From a virus: a DNA stretch of 56,403 bases. The position numbers were made by a program, and so were the translations under genes. The stretch is taken from IMG/VR virus record IMGVR_UViG_3300010885_025191, positions 1 through 56,403 of that record; one strand, given 5' to 3'. The notes under the pieces are model-generated. The model was not told the origin of the DNA. It worked only from the letters and a program-made list of their open reading frames with translations, and made no database searches. Shown one piece after another: positions 1 to 9,452 of the stretch. The first letter of the stretch is position 1. Each line of letters begins with the position of its first letter.

Positions 1-1269
1 GACACTCCAAGAGCGGTTAAATTTGATACTACAGATTTAGCTAATGGATTTTCCTTACAAACACAAACCGCTGTTTTTACAGGGACAATTAACAATGGCG
101 GTGCAGGTGCAGGGACTATATTGACTGTTACAGGTGTTACATCAGGAACACTGAAGGTTGGAATGGTGTTAACAGGTGGTAGTATAACTGCTGGAACATT
201 TATTTCCGCATTTACAAGCGGCACAGGAGGCGTAGGCACTTATGTAGTATCGGTTTCTCAAAATAGAACATCTGCTACATATACAGGAACAATGACATCT
301 CAGATTGTTGTTGCTAATACTGGCATATACAACATTCAGTTTTCATCACAAATGGATAAAACTGATTCAGGTGTTGATTATGTAAATTTTTGGCTAAGAA
401 GAAATGGGGTTGACGTAACTGCAAGTGCTGGCGTTATTTCATTACAAGGTAATGCTCCCGCCTACATGATGGCTGCCTGGAATTATTTAATAGAATTAAT
501 TGCAGGAGATATAGTAGAGTTGTATTGGGGAAGTGCTGATACAAATATGTCTATACAATCTGAGGTGGCCCAAATAAGTCCACTTGCTCATCCTGCTATA
601 CCATCTACAATACTTACAATTACTCAACAGGCAGGCATCTTAGCAGGGACAGGTATTACCGCGATTAATTCTTTGACGGGTGCAGCACAAACCCTTACTG
701 TAGGCACAACAGGTACTGATTTTGCCATTGTAGATTCTGGTTCAGATCACAAGTTTAATTTACCAGTTGCCTCATCTATTAATACAGGTAAACTCTCGTC
801 TACAGACTGGACTACATTTAATAACAAAGTTCCATCAACAAGAACATTAACTATCAATGGAACAGGATACGATTTATCAGCAGATAGATCTTGGACTATT
901 GCAGCAGGAGGTAGTTCAGCAACAATAGGCACTACAATAGATGGATCAGGGGGAACAATTACAGTTGGTCAGAAGGGATATGTTCAAGTTCCTTATGCCT
1001 GTACCATAACATCTTGGAGATTGATAGCTAATGCATCAGGGTCTATAGTTGTAGATATATGGAAAACAGCGGCACCAACAATCCCAACAGCTGCTAACGT
1101 AATTACTGCTTCAGCTAAACCTACTTTATCATCTCAACAAACAGCTACATCTAGTACTTTAACTGGATGGACAACTTCTATAGCAGCTAACGATATTATA
1201 GGTTTTAACGTAAACTCAGCTACTACTGTATCTTGGGTTATCCTTCAGATATTTGTAACCAAAATCTAA
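1..1269 (+). CDS. Tail fibre protein, 5' partial
   Basis: The frame is open from the first base, so the gene starts upstream of the window; 422 residues are visible. The sequence is rich in Gly, Thr, Ser and Ala. Around residues 105-200 (containing [10 protein letters not shown] and AAWNYLIEL) it resembles a C1q/TNF-like jelly-roll module that I recall as common in environmental phage fibres. The next part carries the typical fibre signature [11 protein letters not shown] followed by LSADRSWTI near residues 267-300. The C-terminal 110 residues look like a beta-rich receptor-binding tip. The likely role is host recognition at the virion surface. It heads a run of adhesin-like genes. Fibre identity is fairly sure; the receptor is unknown. 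Confidence 0.75.
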   Translation, partial: DTPRAVKFDTTDLANGFSLQTQTAVFTGTINNGGAGAGTILTVTGVTSGTLKVGMVLTGGSITAGTFISAFTSGTGGVGTYVVSVSQNRTSATYTGTMTSQIVVANTGIYNIQFSSQMDKTDSGVDYVNFWLRRNGVDVTASAGVISLQGNAPAYMMAAWNYLIELIAGDIVELYWGSADTNMSIQSEVAQISPLAHPAIPSTILTITQQAGILAGTGITAINSLTGAAQTLTVGTTGTDFAIVDSGSDHKFNLPVASSINTGKLSSTDWTTFNNKVPSTRTLTINGTGYDLSADRSWTIAAGGSSATIGTTIDGSGGTITVGQKGYVQVPYACTITSWRLIANASGSIVVDIWKTAAPTIPTAANVITASAKPTLSSQQTATSSTLTGWTTSIAANDIIGFNVNSATTVSWVILQIFVTKI

Positions 1270-1274
1270 TAGCA

Positions 1275-1511
1275 ATGGCAATAACTCATACCTACACAAT
1301 TAACAATAAATATCTAGAGGGGGATGCTCTTGTAACAGACATCTCCATTCAATTTGCTGGTGACATTACGGATTTAGTCGATGTTGCAATTTATCACTTC
1401 CTACCACAAAGTGTGGAGGAGGTAGAGACTAATATAGAAAACAGAATAGTCACAGAGAAAGACAAAATCTTAGCCCGTCAGGTAACTGAACAGGTACTAA
1501 ATCAGTTGTAG
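1275..1511 (+). CDS. Small hypothetical protein in fibre cluster
   Basis: This 78-residue protein starts at the ATG five bases after the upstream stop. A longer reading from 1233 would overlap the fibre C-terminus and adds nothing convincing. The N-terminal half is beta-like and the C-terminal 35 residues are charged and helical, possibly a short coiled coil. No family was recognised. The position between a fibre and a beta-helix adhesin suggests a small virion or fibre-assembly protein, which is inference from context only. It ends in TAG, two bases before the next ATG. Confidence 0.6.
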   Translation: MAITHTYTINNKYLEGDALVTDISIQFAGDITDLVDVAIYHFLPQSVEEVETNIENRIVTEKDKILARQVTEQVLNQL

Positions 1512-1512
1512 T

Positions 1513-3327
1513 ATGCCGATTTGGAGGAATACATCTGGTAACTTTTTATGGGGGACTGCTGCCAATTGGGATACGGGGGCTCTACCCTCTGCTACAGGTG
1601 CAGGGTCAGATGCAATATTTGATGCATTATCTCCTAACTGCACGGTAAATGTGGCTGGTGTTTGTCGTAACCTAAACTTCACTGGTTATACTAACACTAT
1701 AACCATGACTAATAATATTTCAGTTGGATCTACAAATGCTGCAAATCCAGGTCATACCGTTACTCTTTCTCCTACTATGGGGATATCAGGGACTGGTGCA
1801 ATATTTACAAGAGCTAATGGAAACACGTCACTTAGAAGCAATGGAAGAGTCTGGCCAAATGCTTTTGGTATAGCCAACCTTGCAGTAGCTACAAACCCAA
1901 GTGTTACTCTATTAGATAACTGGACAATAAACGGGAATATATTTATTGGTCCTGGCGGTGTTACTGTTGTTACTTTTTCTGGGGCGTTTACAATAAATGC
2001 TGGAGCAAGTGTTACTTTACAAATATCTGGAACAAATGCTAGGATAGTTGCTACAGCTGGTTCTATATCAACCATAAGAATGACTGGCACTGGGACTTTC
2101 TCTAGCTCTGGTATCACTAATAACGGGGGATTAGGAATAAATTTAACAATAGATGCCCCAGGTCAAACTGTTACCCTTGCAGATAATTCAGGGTATGGTG
2201 GAATAGGAACAGTGGCAGGATCTACATTTTTATATGTTGCTGGAACCGTTGCAACCATTGGAACTTTTTACTTATATGGGGGTATTCAAACAGTACCAGC
2301 ATACACTTTAAACTTAAATGGAAGTAGTTCTACATCAGCCACAACAACTAATCCAACAGGAGTAAATTTTAACAACTTAGAAATTAGAACAGGTGGTGTA
2401 TCTGGCGCACAGACTATAAATATAGTAGGTAACATTTGTGTTGTTGGCAATTTATCCACAGCACCTACAGCTATTACTAAAGGCCCGCTTTACACATCAG
2501 GGGGTACAATATATTTAAACGGAAACTTTACTCATACTGCTGGAATGAGGGCGGGAAGTAGCACAGCTCTTGTGTTGCAGGGAACTTCCGTAACTTATTC
2601 AGAAGTAAATGCCAGCACAGCTTTTATTGCTTGGGGGATAGCTTGGCAGGTTCAAATAAATACAACTGGTTCAGTAACAATTTCAAGTATTATAGGATTT
2701 AGAGATGCTGGCTCATTAACATACACTGCTGGAACTGTAACCTTTAGTCCTGGAGCAAGTATATTAGCAGGTCAGTCTGCTGCATTTTATGGTTTAGGTT
2801 CTGGGGGAATTACAATACCTGCACTTGAGCATAATACAGGTGCTCCTGGTACTAGTTTTGGGACACTAATATTTTTTTATGATACTGTACCATTTAGGAT
2901 AATAACTTTTACCTTAACGGGAGCAGCTATAAACTATGCCTTTACTCACAAAGGAACTATAGGATGGGATTGTGATAGCTTATCATGTTCCCTTCAACCA
3001 TCATCTACTGGATCTGCCCTTAGATTGCTTCCATCAATAGAATATAAAATAAGGACAAGTTTAATAATGTTATCTTGGGCGGCCGTAGCTGGTAATGGAT
3101 TATCGTTAGGCTCAGATCCCGCTGCTGGAAGCACCATATTTACTCTTCTTCCAGGTGCATATCAAGACATGTACTACATTAGTGCAGGGATTGGCGGTGC
3201 AACTGATGTTAATAGTTCTAATGGACAGACTATCTACACAAGAGGAGGAGCTATATCTGCATTAACACAAAACTGGAAAAACTGGGATTACCCTAGAACA
3301 AGGCACTCAACATTTATATCTAACTAA
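1513..3327 (+). CDS. Beta-helix-like adhesin / tail appendage protein
   Basis: This 604-residue protein is rich in Thr, Gly, Asn, Ser and Ile, with short alternating hydrophobic strands over most of its length, as expected of a right-handed parallel beta-helix or beta-solenoid. The N-terminus has a Trp-rich pattern (W-x8-W-x4-NWDTGALPS, then DAIFDAL) that also opens the next gene, so the two look like tandem paralogs with different lengths. It has no signal peptide, consistent with a virion component rather than a secreted protein. Its stop overlaps the next start as TAATG. The likely role is surface adhesion or glycan binding; enzymatic residues were not identified. Confidence 0.6.
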   Translation: MPIWRNTSGNFLWGTAANWDTGALPSATGAGSDAIFDALSPNCTVNVAGVCRNLNFTGYTNTITMTNNISVGSTNAANPGHTVTLSPTMGISGTGAIFTRANGNTSLRSNGRVWPNAFGIANLAVATNPSVTLLDNWTINGNIFIGPGGVTVVTFSGAFTINAGASVTLQISGTNARIVATAGSISTIRMTGTGTFSSSGITNNGGLGINLTIDAPGQTVTLADNSGYGGIGTVAGSTFLYVAGTVATIGTFYLYGGIQTVPAYTLNLNGSSSTSATTTNPTGVNFNNLEIRTGGVSGAQTINIVGNICVVGNLSTAPTAITKGPLYTSGGTIYLNGNFTHTAGMRAGSSTALVLQGTSVTYSEVNASTAFIAWGIAWQVQINTTGSVTISSIIGFRDAGSLTYTAGTVTFSPGASILAGQSAAFYGLGSGGITIPALEHNTGAPGTSFGTLIFFYDTVPFRIITFTLTGAAINYAFTHKGTIGWDCDSLSCSLQPSSTGSALRLLPSIEYKIRTSLIMLSWAAVAGNGLSLGSDPAAGSTIFTLLPGAYQDMYYISAGIGGATDVNSSNGQTIYTRGGAISALTQNWKNWDYPRTRHSTFISN

Positions 3328-3953
3328 TGCCTACTAAAACCTGGACATCAAACGTGGCTTCAACATGGAACACTGCTGCAAGTTGGGCAGGTGGAGTTCC
3401 TGTTGCGGGGGATGATGTTGTATTTACTGGACTAAACAATGGTCAATGCACAATTACAATAGCAACAGCCACAATTCTATCACTTGTTACCACTGGATAT
3501 ACAGGAAACCTAATCGTCAACACTAGGCTTACGGTAGGGGGGAACGTAACCTTATCTGCTTCCAACAACATAAGCGGAACCTCTGATATAACGATAAGCA
3601 CAAATTCTTTAATAACATCGGCAGGAGCAACTATAGGATGTGGTCTAAGATTTTCTACTATAAACACTACAATACAGTTGGCTGACACGCTTACACTTAG
3701 TTCTACTTTTGTTGCATTAGGAACTCCAGCTGGTTTTATAGATTTAGTATCGTCTTCACCTGGAACACCAAGGATTTTTAACCTTTTGAATAACGGATCA
3801 ACTAGCCAATATGTTGATTATCTGAATGTTACAGATATAGATAGCTCTGCTGCCTGTACCTTATGGACATATAAAGGAACTGTAACTACCTCATCTAATT
3901 GGTACCTTATGGTTACTCAACCTCCAACAGTGAGCAGTATATCCTTTACTTAA
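3327..3953 (+). CDS. Short paralog of the upstream beta-rich adhesin
   Basis: This 208-residue protein begins with a pattern like that of the upstream gene (W...STWNTAASWAGGVPVAGDDVVF) followed by beta-solenoid-like Thr/Ser/Asn-rich sequence. It seems to be a truncated or minimal version of the 604-residue neighbour, sharing the N-terminal module but lacking the long repeat body. The start is fixed by the TAATG junction. It closes the adhesin group; a 56-base gap with a promoter-like box separates it from the protease genes. Function is inferred as a virion surface protein. Confidence 0.55.
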   Translation: MPTKTWTSNVASTWNTAASWAGGVPVAGDDVVFTGLNNGQCTITIATATILSLVTTGYTGNLIVNTRLTVGGNVTLSASNNISGTSDITISTNSLITSAGATIGCGLRFSTINTTIQLADTLTLSSTFVALGTPAGFIDLVSSSPGTPRIFNLLNNGSTSQYVDYLNVTDIDSSAACTLWTYKGTVTTSSNWYLMVTQPPTVSSISFT

Positions 3954-3958
3954 ATTTG

Positions 3959-3966
3959 TACCTTTG
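3959..3966 (+). promoter_or_regulatory. TAnnTTTG promoter-like box before the protease pair
   Basis: TACCTTTG matches the Bacteroidota -7 consensus TAnnTTTG and lies 43 bases before the ATG at 4010, in the only gap of this region. No TTG is seen at the expected -33 distance. A second AT-rich element, ATATTGTAATATAA at 3980-3993, recurs with one change at 23306-23319, also just ahead of a gene start. Confidence 0.4.
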
Positions 3967-4009
3967 TGTGTTAATTAGTATATTGTAATATAAATCCAAC
4001 TCCATAATT

Positions 4010-6061
4010 ATGAGCAAAATCAACGCAGTCAAATTCAAGGATAAGAAATCTTTTGAGAAAAACAAAAAGAAGTCTAATGTTGTAGCTGTCTATGAGCCTT
4101 TTGGAATCATAGTATTTAAGGATGACACTGCAGTTGTTCCTGATAATACTAAAGTATCTCAGGCAAATACTGTAGATGCATCTCTAGATAGCATACCAAC
4201 AGGTCAGGCAATTCTTATTGCCAAGGACTATAAAGAAGCTCTTGCCTATTTAAACTCAGCAAAAATTGTGGTTAAAGAATCTTTTGAGATTACTAAAACC
4301 TTTTTTGTGGAGGTTCCTGATTTTGTTGAGTTTGATTCTTTTTATGGTAGCCTAATGTCTACAGGTAAGTTTATCAGTGTAGAACCTGATAACATTGTAC
4401 CAATGAATATGGATGCAGAAGATGTTTATGCAGCACACTGGCATCTTGCTAATATGAGGGCTGCTGAAGCATGGGCAATCTTGCCAGCAGGAGTTGTAAA
4501 AGAAGTTGCTGTACTTGATATTGGTTGTGAAACTACACACGAAGATTTACAGGGTAGAATCAGTTCTACATCATGGAATTGTGTTTTTGATACCCCAGAT
4601 GTAACTCCAATTACCGATTTTGAAAAACACGGTACTCCTTGTTCAGGTGTAATTGCAGCAAATACTGGTAACAATATTGGATGTAAATCCATTGGTAATA
4701 ACCACCTAAAAGTACAGTTCCTGCATATTGGTATGGATAGTACAAGTGGTGGAAGTTTTAGGACTTCCGATACTATTCTAATGAGAGCTGTAAACAAGAT
4801 TCTTGCTAATCCTGATTGCGTTGCTGTATCAATGTCATGGGGTGGAACTGGCGGATATGCTACATTCCCTAATGGCTTAAATCAAATTAGAACAATGGCA
4901 AGAGGTGGCAAGGGTATTCCAATCTTTGCTAGTTCTGGTAACAGCTATCAGCCTGACTTTACTCAGCTTCCTGCCTCCTATCCATCAGTAATGGCTGTTG
5001 GTGCTATTTCATCAAATAACCAACGTGCTGCATTTAGTAATTATGGTCCTAAGTTATTTGCTGCGGCACCTGGGGTTGCAGTATGGACAGTAGATAGAAC
5101 TGGTACTGCAGGTTATAAGGCAGAAAGTTATATGGGATTTGGTGGTACTTCAGCTGCATGTCCAGCAATGGCAGCAGTAGCTGGTCTAGTACTAGTTAAA
5201 AATCCTGATCTTACAGAACCACAAGTAAGAGATGTTCTTAAGAACTCTTGCAATAAAGTTGGTGGTTATGTGTATGATCCAACAGGTAAAAGTCCTGAAT
5301 TAGGTTGGGGTGCTATTGATCTATTTGCAGCAGTAACTAATGCCGGTGGTATAACACCTGAACCTCCTGCACCTCCAGTTCTTTGGAATGCATTTGGTGT
5401 AATCAGCTCACAGACAACTGTTGAAGCAGGTGCTATTGTAAATGTCAGTTATACCGTAACTATTGATAAGGCACAGTTACTTGATACTGTAATTCCTGTA
5501 AGTATTGCATTTAAGAAATCAGATGGGTCACTAATGAACTTCTACTCAGGTAACATGACTATTGTTAAGGGTCAGACAAATGCTACATCAAGTATTCCAT
5601 ACACAGTTCCTAATAATATTAGCGGCCCATGTCAGTTTGTAATGACAATTGACCCTGCAAATACAATTAATGAGTCTAATGAAAATGATAATGTGGCTTA
5701 CACATCAATCAATATAACTTCTCCACCACCACCTGACATGAGCATTGATCTAGAAACTAAGATCTTGCGCTATGAATGGTTAGATGCTAGTAGAGTACGT
5801 ATTACACATACTACTACTAATAAAGGCACTACTGCTTGTACATCACGTAAGTTTACAATGGGTTTTGAGGGTATGCCACAGGTAACACAAAATCGTGCAG
5901 AAACTATTCTTCCAGGCAGATCTATAACTACTGGTAATGTTATGTACTCATCAAATTGGGGAACTCTACCTAATACCTTTAAAATTGAGATAGTATCTGT
6001 TAATGGTGCACCTGATGCTAATTCTGCAAATAATATTGCAACAATATTGGTAAATAAATGA
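4010..6061 (+). CDS. Subtilisin-like serine protease (S8) with C-terminal Ig-like domains, copy 1
   Basis: This 683-residue S8 peptidase has a complete catalytic set: Asp170 (VAVLDIGCE), His207 (EKHGTPCSG), oxyanion Asn311 (SSGNSY) and Ser381 (GGTSAACP). Residues 1-140 form a propeptide-like region with a basic start (KFKDKKSFEKNKKK) and an inhibitor-like segment near 65-130. The protease domain covers about 140-445. Residues 455-570 (with TINESNENDNVAY) resemble a CARDB-type Ig fold, and a second such domain fills the C-terminus. There is no signal peptide, so virion attachment or release on lysis is more likely than secretion. The next gene is a paralog of the same architecture overlapping by four bases. 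The substrate is unknown; capsid maturation, fibre processing and host-surface degradation are all possible. Confidence 0.88.
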   Translation: MSKINAVKFKDKKSFEKNKKKSNVVAVYEPFGIIVFKDDTAVVPDNTKVSQANTVDASLDSIPTGQAILIAKDYKEALAYLNSAKIVVKESFEITKTFFVEVPDFVEFDSFYGSLMSTGKFISVEPDNIVPMNMDAEDVYAAHWHLANMRAAEAWAILPAGVVKEVAVLDIGCETTHEDLQGRISSTSWNCVFDTPDVTPITDFEKHGTPCSGVIAANTGNNIGCKSIGNNHLKVQFLHIGMDSTSGGSFRTSDTILMRAVNKILANPDCVAVSMSWGGTGGYATFPNGLNQIRTMARGGKGIPIFASSGNSYQPDFTQLPASYPSVMAVGAISSNNQRAAFSNYGPKLFAAAPGVAVWTVDRTGTAGYKAESYMGFGGTSAACPAMAAVAGLVLVKNPDLTEPQVRDVLKNSCNKVGGYVYDPTGKSPELGWGAIDLFAAVTNAGGITPEPPAPPVLWNAFGVISSQTTVEAGAIVNVSYTVTIDKAQLLDTVIPVSIAFKKSDGSLMNFYSGNMTIVKGQTNATSSIPYTVPNNISGPCQFVMTIDPANTINESNENDNVAYTSINITSPPPPDMSIDLETKILRYEWLDASRVRITHTTTNKGTTACTSRKFTMGFEGMPQVTQNRAETILPGRSITTGNVMYSSNWGTLPNTFKIEIVSVNGAPDANSANNIATILVNK

Positions 6062-8211
6062 ACTATAGTTACAATGCTGTAAAGTTTACAGATCGTAGAA
6101 GCTACAACAAGAATAAACTAAAGAAAAATGTTAAGGCTTCTTATGATCAACCTGGGATAATTGTTTTTAAAGACAGACTACCAGTTACCCTAGATAAAAG
6201 TAAAGTATCCCATAGTTATAGAATGGGAGAAATAAAACATGGTGTGCCAATAGATAAAGCAATCCTAAGAGTAATATCTATGGATGATGCTTTAGCTTAT
6301 TGTACAAAAGAAAAAATAAAAATTCAAAAGCAATATGATAGCACGGGGATATTAATAGTATCTCTACCCCTATACATAGAGTTTAATGAGTTTCATACTA
6401 AAGCCATAGAATCAGGTGCTTTTTACTCTGTTCAGCAAGATCATATTATTAAAGTAGATCAACATGCCATAGATTATGATTATAATGAAATCTGGCAACT
6501 TCCCGCATTAAGATGTCAAGAGGCTTGGGATTTAATTGATACCGCACCACCTGCTCTAGATAATGTAGTTTGTGTTATGGATTGGGGTTGTGATACAACA
6601 CACCCTAATCTTATTGGCAAAACAGTTAATAATATAAATAATGTTATTGGTGGTACAGATGTAATGCCTCTTGTTGGAGGTGATATTCATGGGACACCTT
6701 GCACTGGGCAAATTTGTGCCTCAAATAATGGTATAAATGCAATGGGTGTATCACCCTATTATACAAAAGTTAGTTTTGTATATATCTTTTCTAATGGATA
6801 TCCTCAAGACGAAACTAGTTTTGTTATAGGTGTGCAGCACGCCATTGATCAGCCAGACTGTATAGCAGTTTCTTGTTCATTTGGTGGTGGTGGTTATAGA
6901 CAGAGTTGGCAAGATATAATCACAGATGCTCTTCTTTACGGAAGAGGTGGAAATAAGGCCACTAATACTTTAGGCTTAGGTACACTGATAATAGCATCTG
7001 CAGGTAATGGTCCTTGTCCTCCAGACTGTGATGCCCCTATTAATAGAAATCAGTATCCGGCATCATATGATGGGGTTATGTCTATTGCAGCAATAAAAGA
7101 TCCTAGTACTACAAACCCTCCTGGACAGTATTTAAAAACAAACTGGTCAGACTGGGGAAGTAAACTTTTTTGTGCTGCTCCTGGAAACAGAACACCTGGT
7201 GCAGATAGAGTTGGACAACCTGGTTATACAACCTGGGATACTACACTGTTTGGTGGAACATCATCAGCTTGCCCAATAACAGCTGGTGTTGCAGCCCTAG
7301 TACATGCCTCAAATCCTACTTTATCTGCAAATGGAATTAAAGAAGCTATTAAACTTACATGTAATAAAGTAGGTCCGTACAATTATGATGCTGTTGAGCC
7401 AGGTAAAAGCTTTGAAACAGGATGGGGAATGGTAGATGCCTATAAGGCTGTTCTTTATGCTACATCAGGTCAAATTGATCCTGGCCCAGGTGTAATACCA
7501 AATTTAAGAGTAGAAGTATCAGGAAATAGCATAGTAAATCAAGGAGATGTGTATAATCTCTCCTACAGTTTAACAACAAACATTGCACTTCCTGTAGCCG
7601 AGACAATAAATGTAACCATATTCTATTCTCAGGATATTTCATATGATCCTGGGGATATTATCATAAGATCATTTACAGTTACTATTCCTCAAAATGACTA
7701 TAGATATTTAGGTCAGGAAGCAATCACTATACCTAATACTATTAGCGGTAATTATTACATAGGGGTCAATGCATCAACTATTGGAGGTGAAACTTATCCC
7801 CTGGACAATACTGCTTTTCAAGGCGTCCTTATCCTAGCCCCACCAGCACCCCCAACAGGGTTAAATCTTGCGATTGAGATAGTAAGTTTATTCATTGATC
7901 CTACAACAGCATTACCCGTTGTAGAATATAGGTTTCAAAACATAGGCGCTGAAACTGTATATAACTTTAGGTATAGAAAAGGATTTGTAGGAAGAGATAA
8001 CTTTGAGTATGAAAAAAATCAGGTTATTAAATCTGAAGAATATTTAACGATACGAACATTTTGGAAAGATGTACCGCCACAACCAGAATGGCCTAATATT
8101 TTATACAGAATAGAAATTCTTAATGTAAATGGAGGAATACCTGATGATGTAAGTGGAGACAATATATCAGAAGCTACAATTGATCTAGGTCCTCCTTCTC
8201 CAACACCTTAA
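6058..8211 (+). CDS. Subtilisin-like serine protease (S8) with C-terminal Ig-like domains, copy 2
   Basis: This 717-residue paralog of the preceding gene is translationally coupled to it through an ATGA overlap. The catalytic residues are Asp175 (CVMDWGCD), His211 (DIHGTPCTG), Asn317 (SAGNGP) and Ser402 (GGTSSACP). The N-terminal 140 residues align by eye with copy 1 (NAVKF, then GIIVFKD, then KVS), so both share the same propeptide-like module. Two Ig/CARDB-like domains follow the protease domain, at about 480-600 and 605-715. The paralogs have diverged well beyond a recent duplication, which suggests separate substrates or a heteromeric assembly. No signal peptide is visible. Confidence 0.87.
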   Translation: MNYSYNAVKFTDRRSYNKNKLKKNVKASYDQPGIIVFKDRLPVTLDKSKVSHSYRMGEIKHGVPIDKAILRVISMDDALAYCTKEKIKIQKQYDSTGILIVSLPLYIEFNEFHTKAIESGAFYSVQQDHIIKVDQHAIDYDYNEIWQLPALRCQEAWDLIDTAPPALDNVVCVMDWGCDTTHPNLIGKTVNNINNVIGGTDVMPLVGGDIHGTPCTGQICASNNGINAMGVSPYYTKVSFVYIFSNGYPQDETSFVIGVQHAIDQPDCIAVSCSFGGGGYRQSWQDIITDALLYGRGGNKATNTLGLGTLIIASAGNGPCPPDCDAPINRNQYPASYDGVMSIAAIKDPSTTNPPGQYLKTNWSDWGSKLFCAAPGNRTPGADRVGQPGYTTWDTTLFGGTSSACPITAGVAALVHASNPTLSANGIKEAIKLTCNKVGPYNYDAVEPGKSFETGWGMVDAYKAVLYATSGQIDPGPGVIPNLRVEVSGNSIVNQGDVYNLSYSLTTNIALPVAETINVTIFYSQDISYDPGDIIIRSFTVTIPQNDYRYLGQEAITIPNTISGNYYIGVNASTIGGETYPLDNTAFQGVLILAPPAPPTGLNLAIEIVSLFIDPTTALPVVEYRFQNIGAETVYNFRYRKGFVGRDNFEYEKNQVIKSEEYLTIRTFWKDVPPQPEWPNILYRIEILNVNGGIPDDVSGDNISEATIDLGPPSPTP

Positions 8212-8215
8212 AACT

Positions 8216-8617
8216 ATGATAAAAAAAATAACAAGATACTTACAGATGTATGATGGAGTGTGGAGCATTCCACTAGCATTCCTAGGTTTTTTTCTTGCAG
8301 GAAGATACGGCTATGAATACTTTGGAGATGCTCTAATTTCTACAGAGTATATCCAGATAGTATTTATGGCTGCGCTAATCCTGATTTTTGCAAACTTTGT
8401 TGTATTCTTAGGAATCAACTTTAACTTCAGAAGTCTGCAGAGATACTTTTATTCTACTGAAATTAAAGAACATATTAAAAATGAACTAAGCGTATGGCAA
8501 AGAATAAAGTTATATCTATTTGTTTACTTCTTATTCTTAGTGTTATTCCTCTTTATAGTGTGGTTGCTAATGACGGTTACTGTGTCAGAGTTACTGCCAA
8601 CTCTTATGTCGGAGTAA
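8216..8617 (+). CDS. Holin-like small membrane protein
   Basis: This 133-residue protein has three predicted hydrophobic helices at about residues 14-33, 45-69 and 96-122, joined by basic segments. It begins four bases after the protease stop and lies directly before a CHAP endolysin, the usual place for a holin or other lysis-timing membrane protein. No named family was recognised. Its last 41 codons, including all of the third helix, overlap the start of the endolysin in another frame, so 124 bases encode two membrane-directed segments at once. A holin role is inferred from topology and position. Confidence 0.6.
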   Translation: MIKKITRYLQMYDGVWSIPLAFLGFFLAGRYGYEYFGDALISTEYIQIVFMAALILIFANFVVFLGINFNFRSLQRYFYSTEIKEHIKNELSVWQRIKLYLFVYFLFLVLFLFIVWLLMTVTVSELLPTLMSE

Positions 8618-9054
8618 GAGAGAAGGGAGGTAATAATAGGGGATTTACCGATAAGGAATTAAGAAATAAACTTGCTGCACAAGGTTGGATACCAGGCTAT
8701 GCCTGGTGCTCTTTCTTTGTCATGGCTATGCTCCATGAATGTGATGTACCCAACACAATCACAGGCTGGGCACCTACGGCCTATAATAAAAAAGATGTAA
8801 TTTTTACTAATGGTAAATTTTACAAAACATTTAAATCAGGGGATGTACTTGTCATGACTTTGAGTTATAACGACAAGAAGAAAAGGTTTAAGAATATAGG
8901 CCATACAGGAATAGTTGATGCTGTTGGTAAATATTCCGTTAGAACAATAGAGGGTAATACTAATACTGCGGGGGCTAGGGACTCTAGATCAGGGGATGGG
9001 GTGTATGTAAAAATCAGACCTTTAAATAAAAACTTACACATAACAAGATGGTAA
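8494..9054 (+). CDS. CHAP-domain peptidoglycan hydrolase with signal peptide (endolysin)
   Basis: This 186-residue protein starts with a signal peptide (basic MAKNK, hydrophobic core, likely cleavage after SVVA near residue 25). A CHAP-type amidase/endopeptidase domain follows, with Cys72 in GYAWCSFF, His137 in GHTGIV, and Glu153/Asn155 in IEGNTN. It would cleave peptidoglycan after export by the Sec pathway, so holin action may not be strictly required for its release. No separate cell-wall-binding domain is present. The start lies inside the upstream membrane gene, and the ATG at 8494 is the one that gives the signal peptide. It overlaps the next spanin-like gene by seven bases. Confidence 0.82.
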   Translation: MAKNKVISICLLLILSVIPLYSVVANDGYCVRVTANSYVGVREKGGNNRGFTDKELRNKLAAQGWIPGYAWCSFFVMAMLHECDVPNTITGWAPTAYNKKDVIFTNGKFYKTFKSGDVLVMTLSYNDKKKRFKNIGHTGIVDAVGKYSVRTIEGNTNTAGARDSRSGDGVYVKIRPLNKNLHITRW

Positions 9055-9452
9055 AAAGAGGAAAAAAAAATAGTATATTATGGGTAGTTGGAATAATTGC
9101 CCTGTCACTTGGATTACTATGGCTATACAGAATTAGTAATAAAACAGAAGTAGATCCAGCAAGAGGCAGACTTGAGCAAATGAATGATAGTTTATTTCAT
9201 CAAATTGAGGTCAACTCAAGTAAAATAGATGGGCTGTACATTAAAATAGATTCACTTAATATTCTTTCAGATACATTGTTAAATAAACAAACTATAGTCA
9301 ATGAATACCACCGCAATGAAGTTTATAATATTCTTAGCTCTGATGCTAAGAGTAATAACCGCAGACTGTCAGAAACCTTCAGGCTCTCGGATAGCTTACT
9401 CAAATCCGGATTTTACACCAGAACTATCAAGTTCCCAAGTACAACTGATTAA
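9048..9452 (+). CDS. Inner-membrane spanin-like protein (Rz-like)
   Basis: This 134-residue protein has a short basic N-terminus (MVKRGKKN), one membrane helix at about 9-27, and a periplasmic stretch of heptad-like helix (LNILSDTLLNKQ, ETFRLSDSLLK). That is the N-in, C-out layout of inner-membrane spanins, which act last in lysis by disrupting the outer membrane. It follows the endolysin, and its last 51 codons overlap the next gene in a different frame, echoing the nested Rz/Rz1 arrangement. No sequence family was recognised; the call rests on topology and neighbourhood. Confidence 0.55.
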   Translation: MVKRGKKNSILWVVGIIALSLGLLWLYRISNKTEVDPARGRLEQMNDSLFHQIEVNSSKIDGLYIKIDSLNILSDTLLNKQTIVNEYHRNEVYNILSSDAKSNNRRLSETFRLSDSLLKSGFYTRTIKFPSTTD

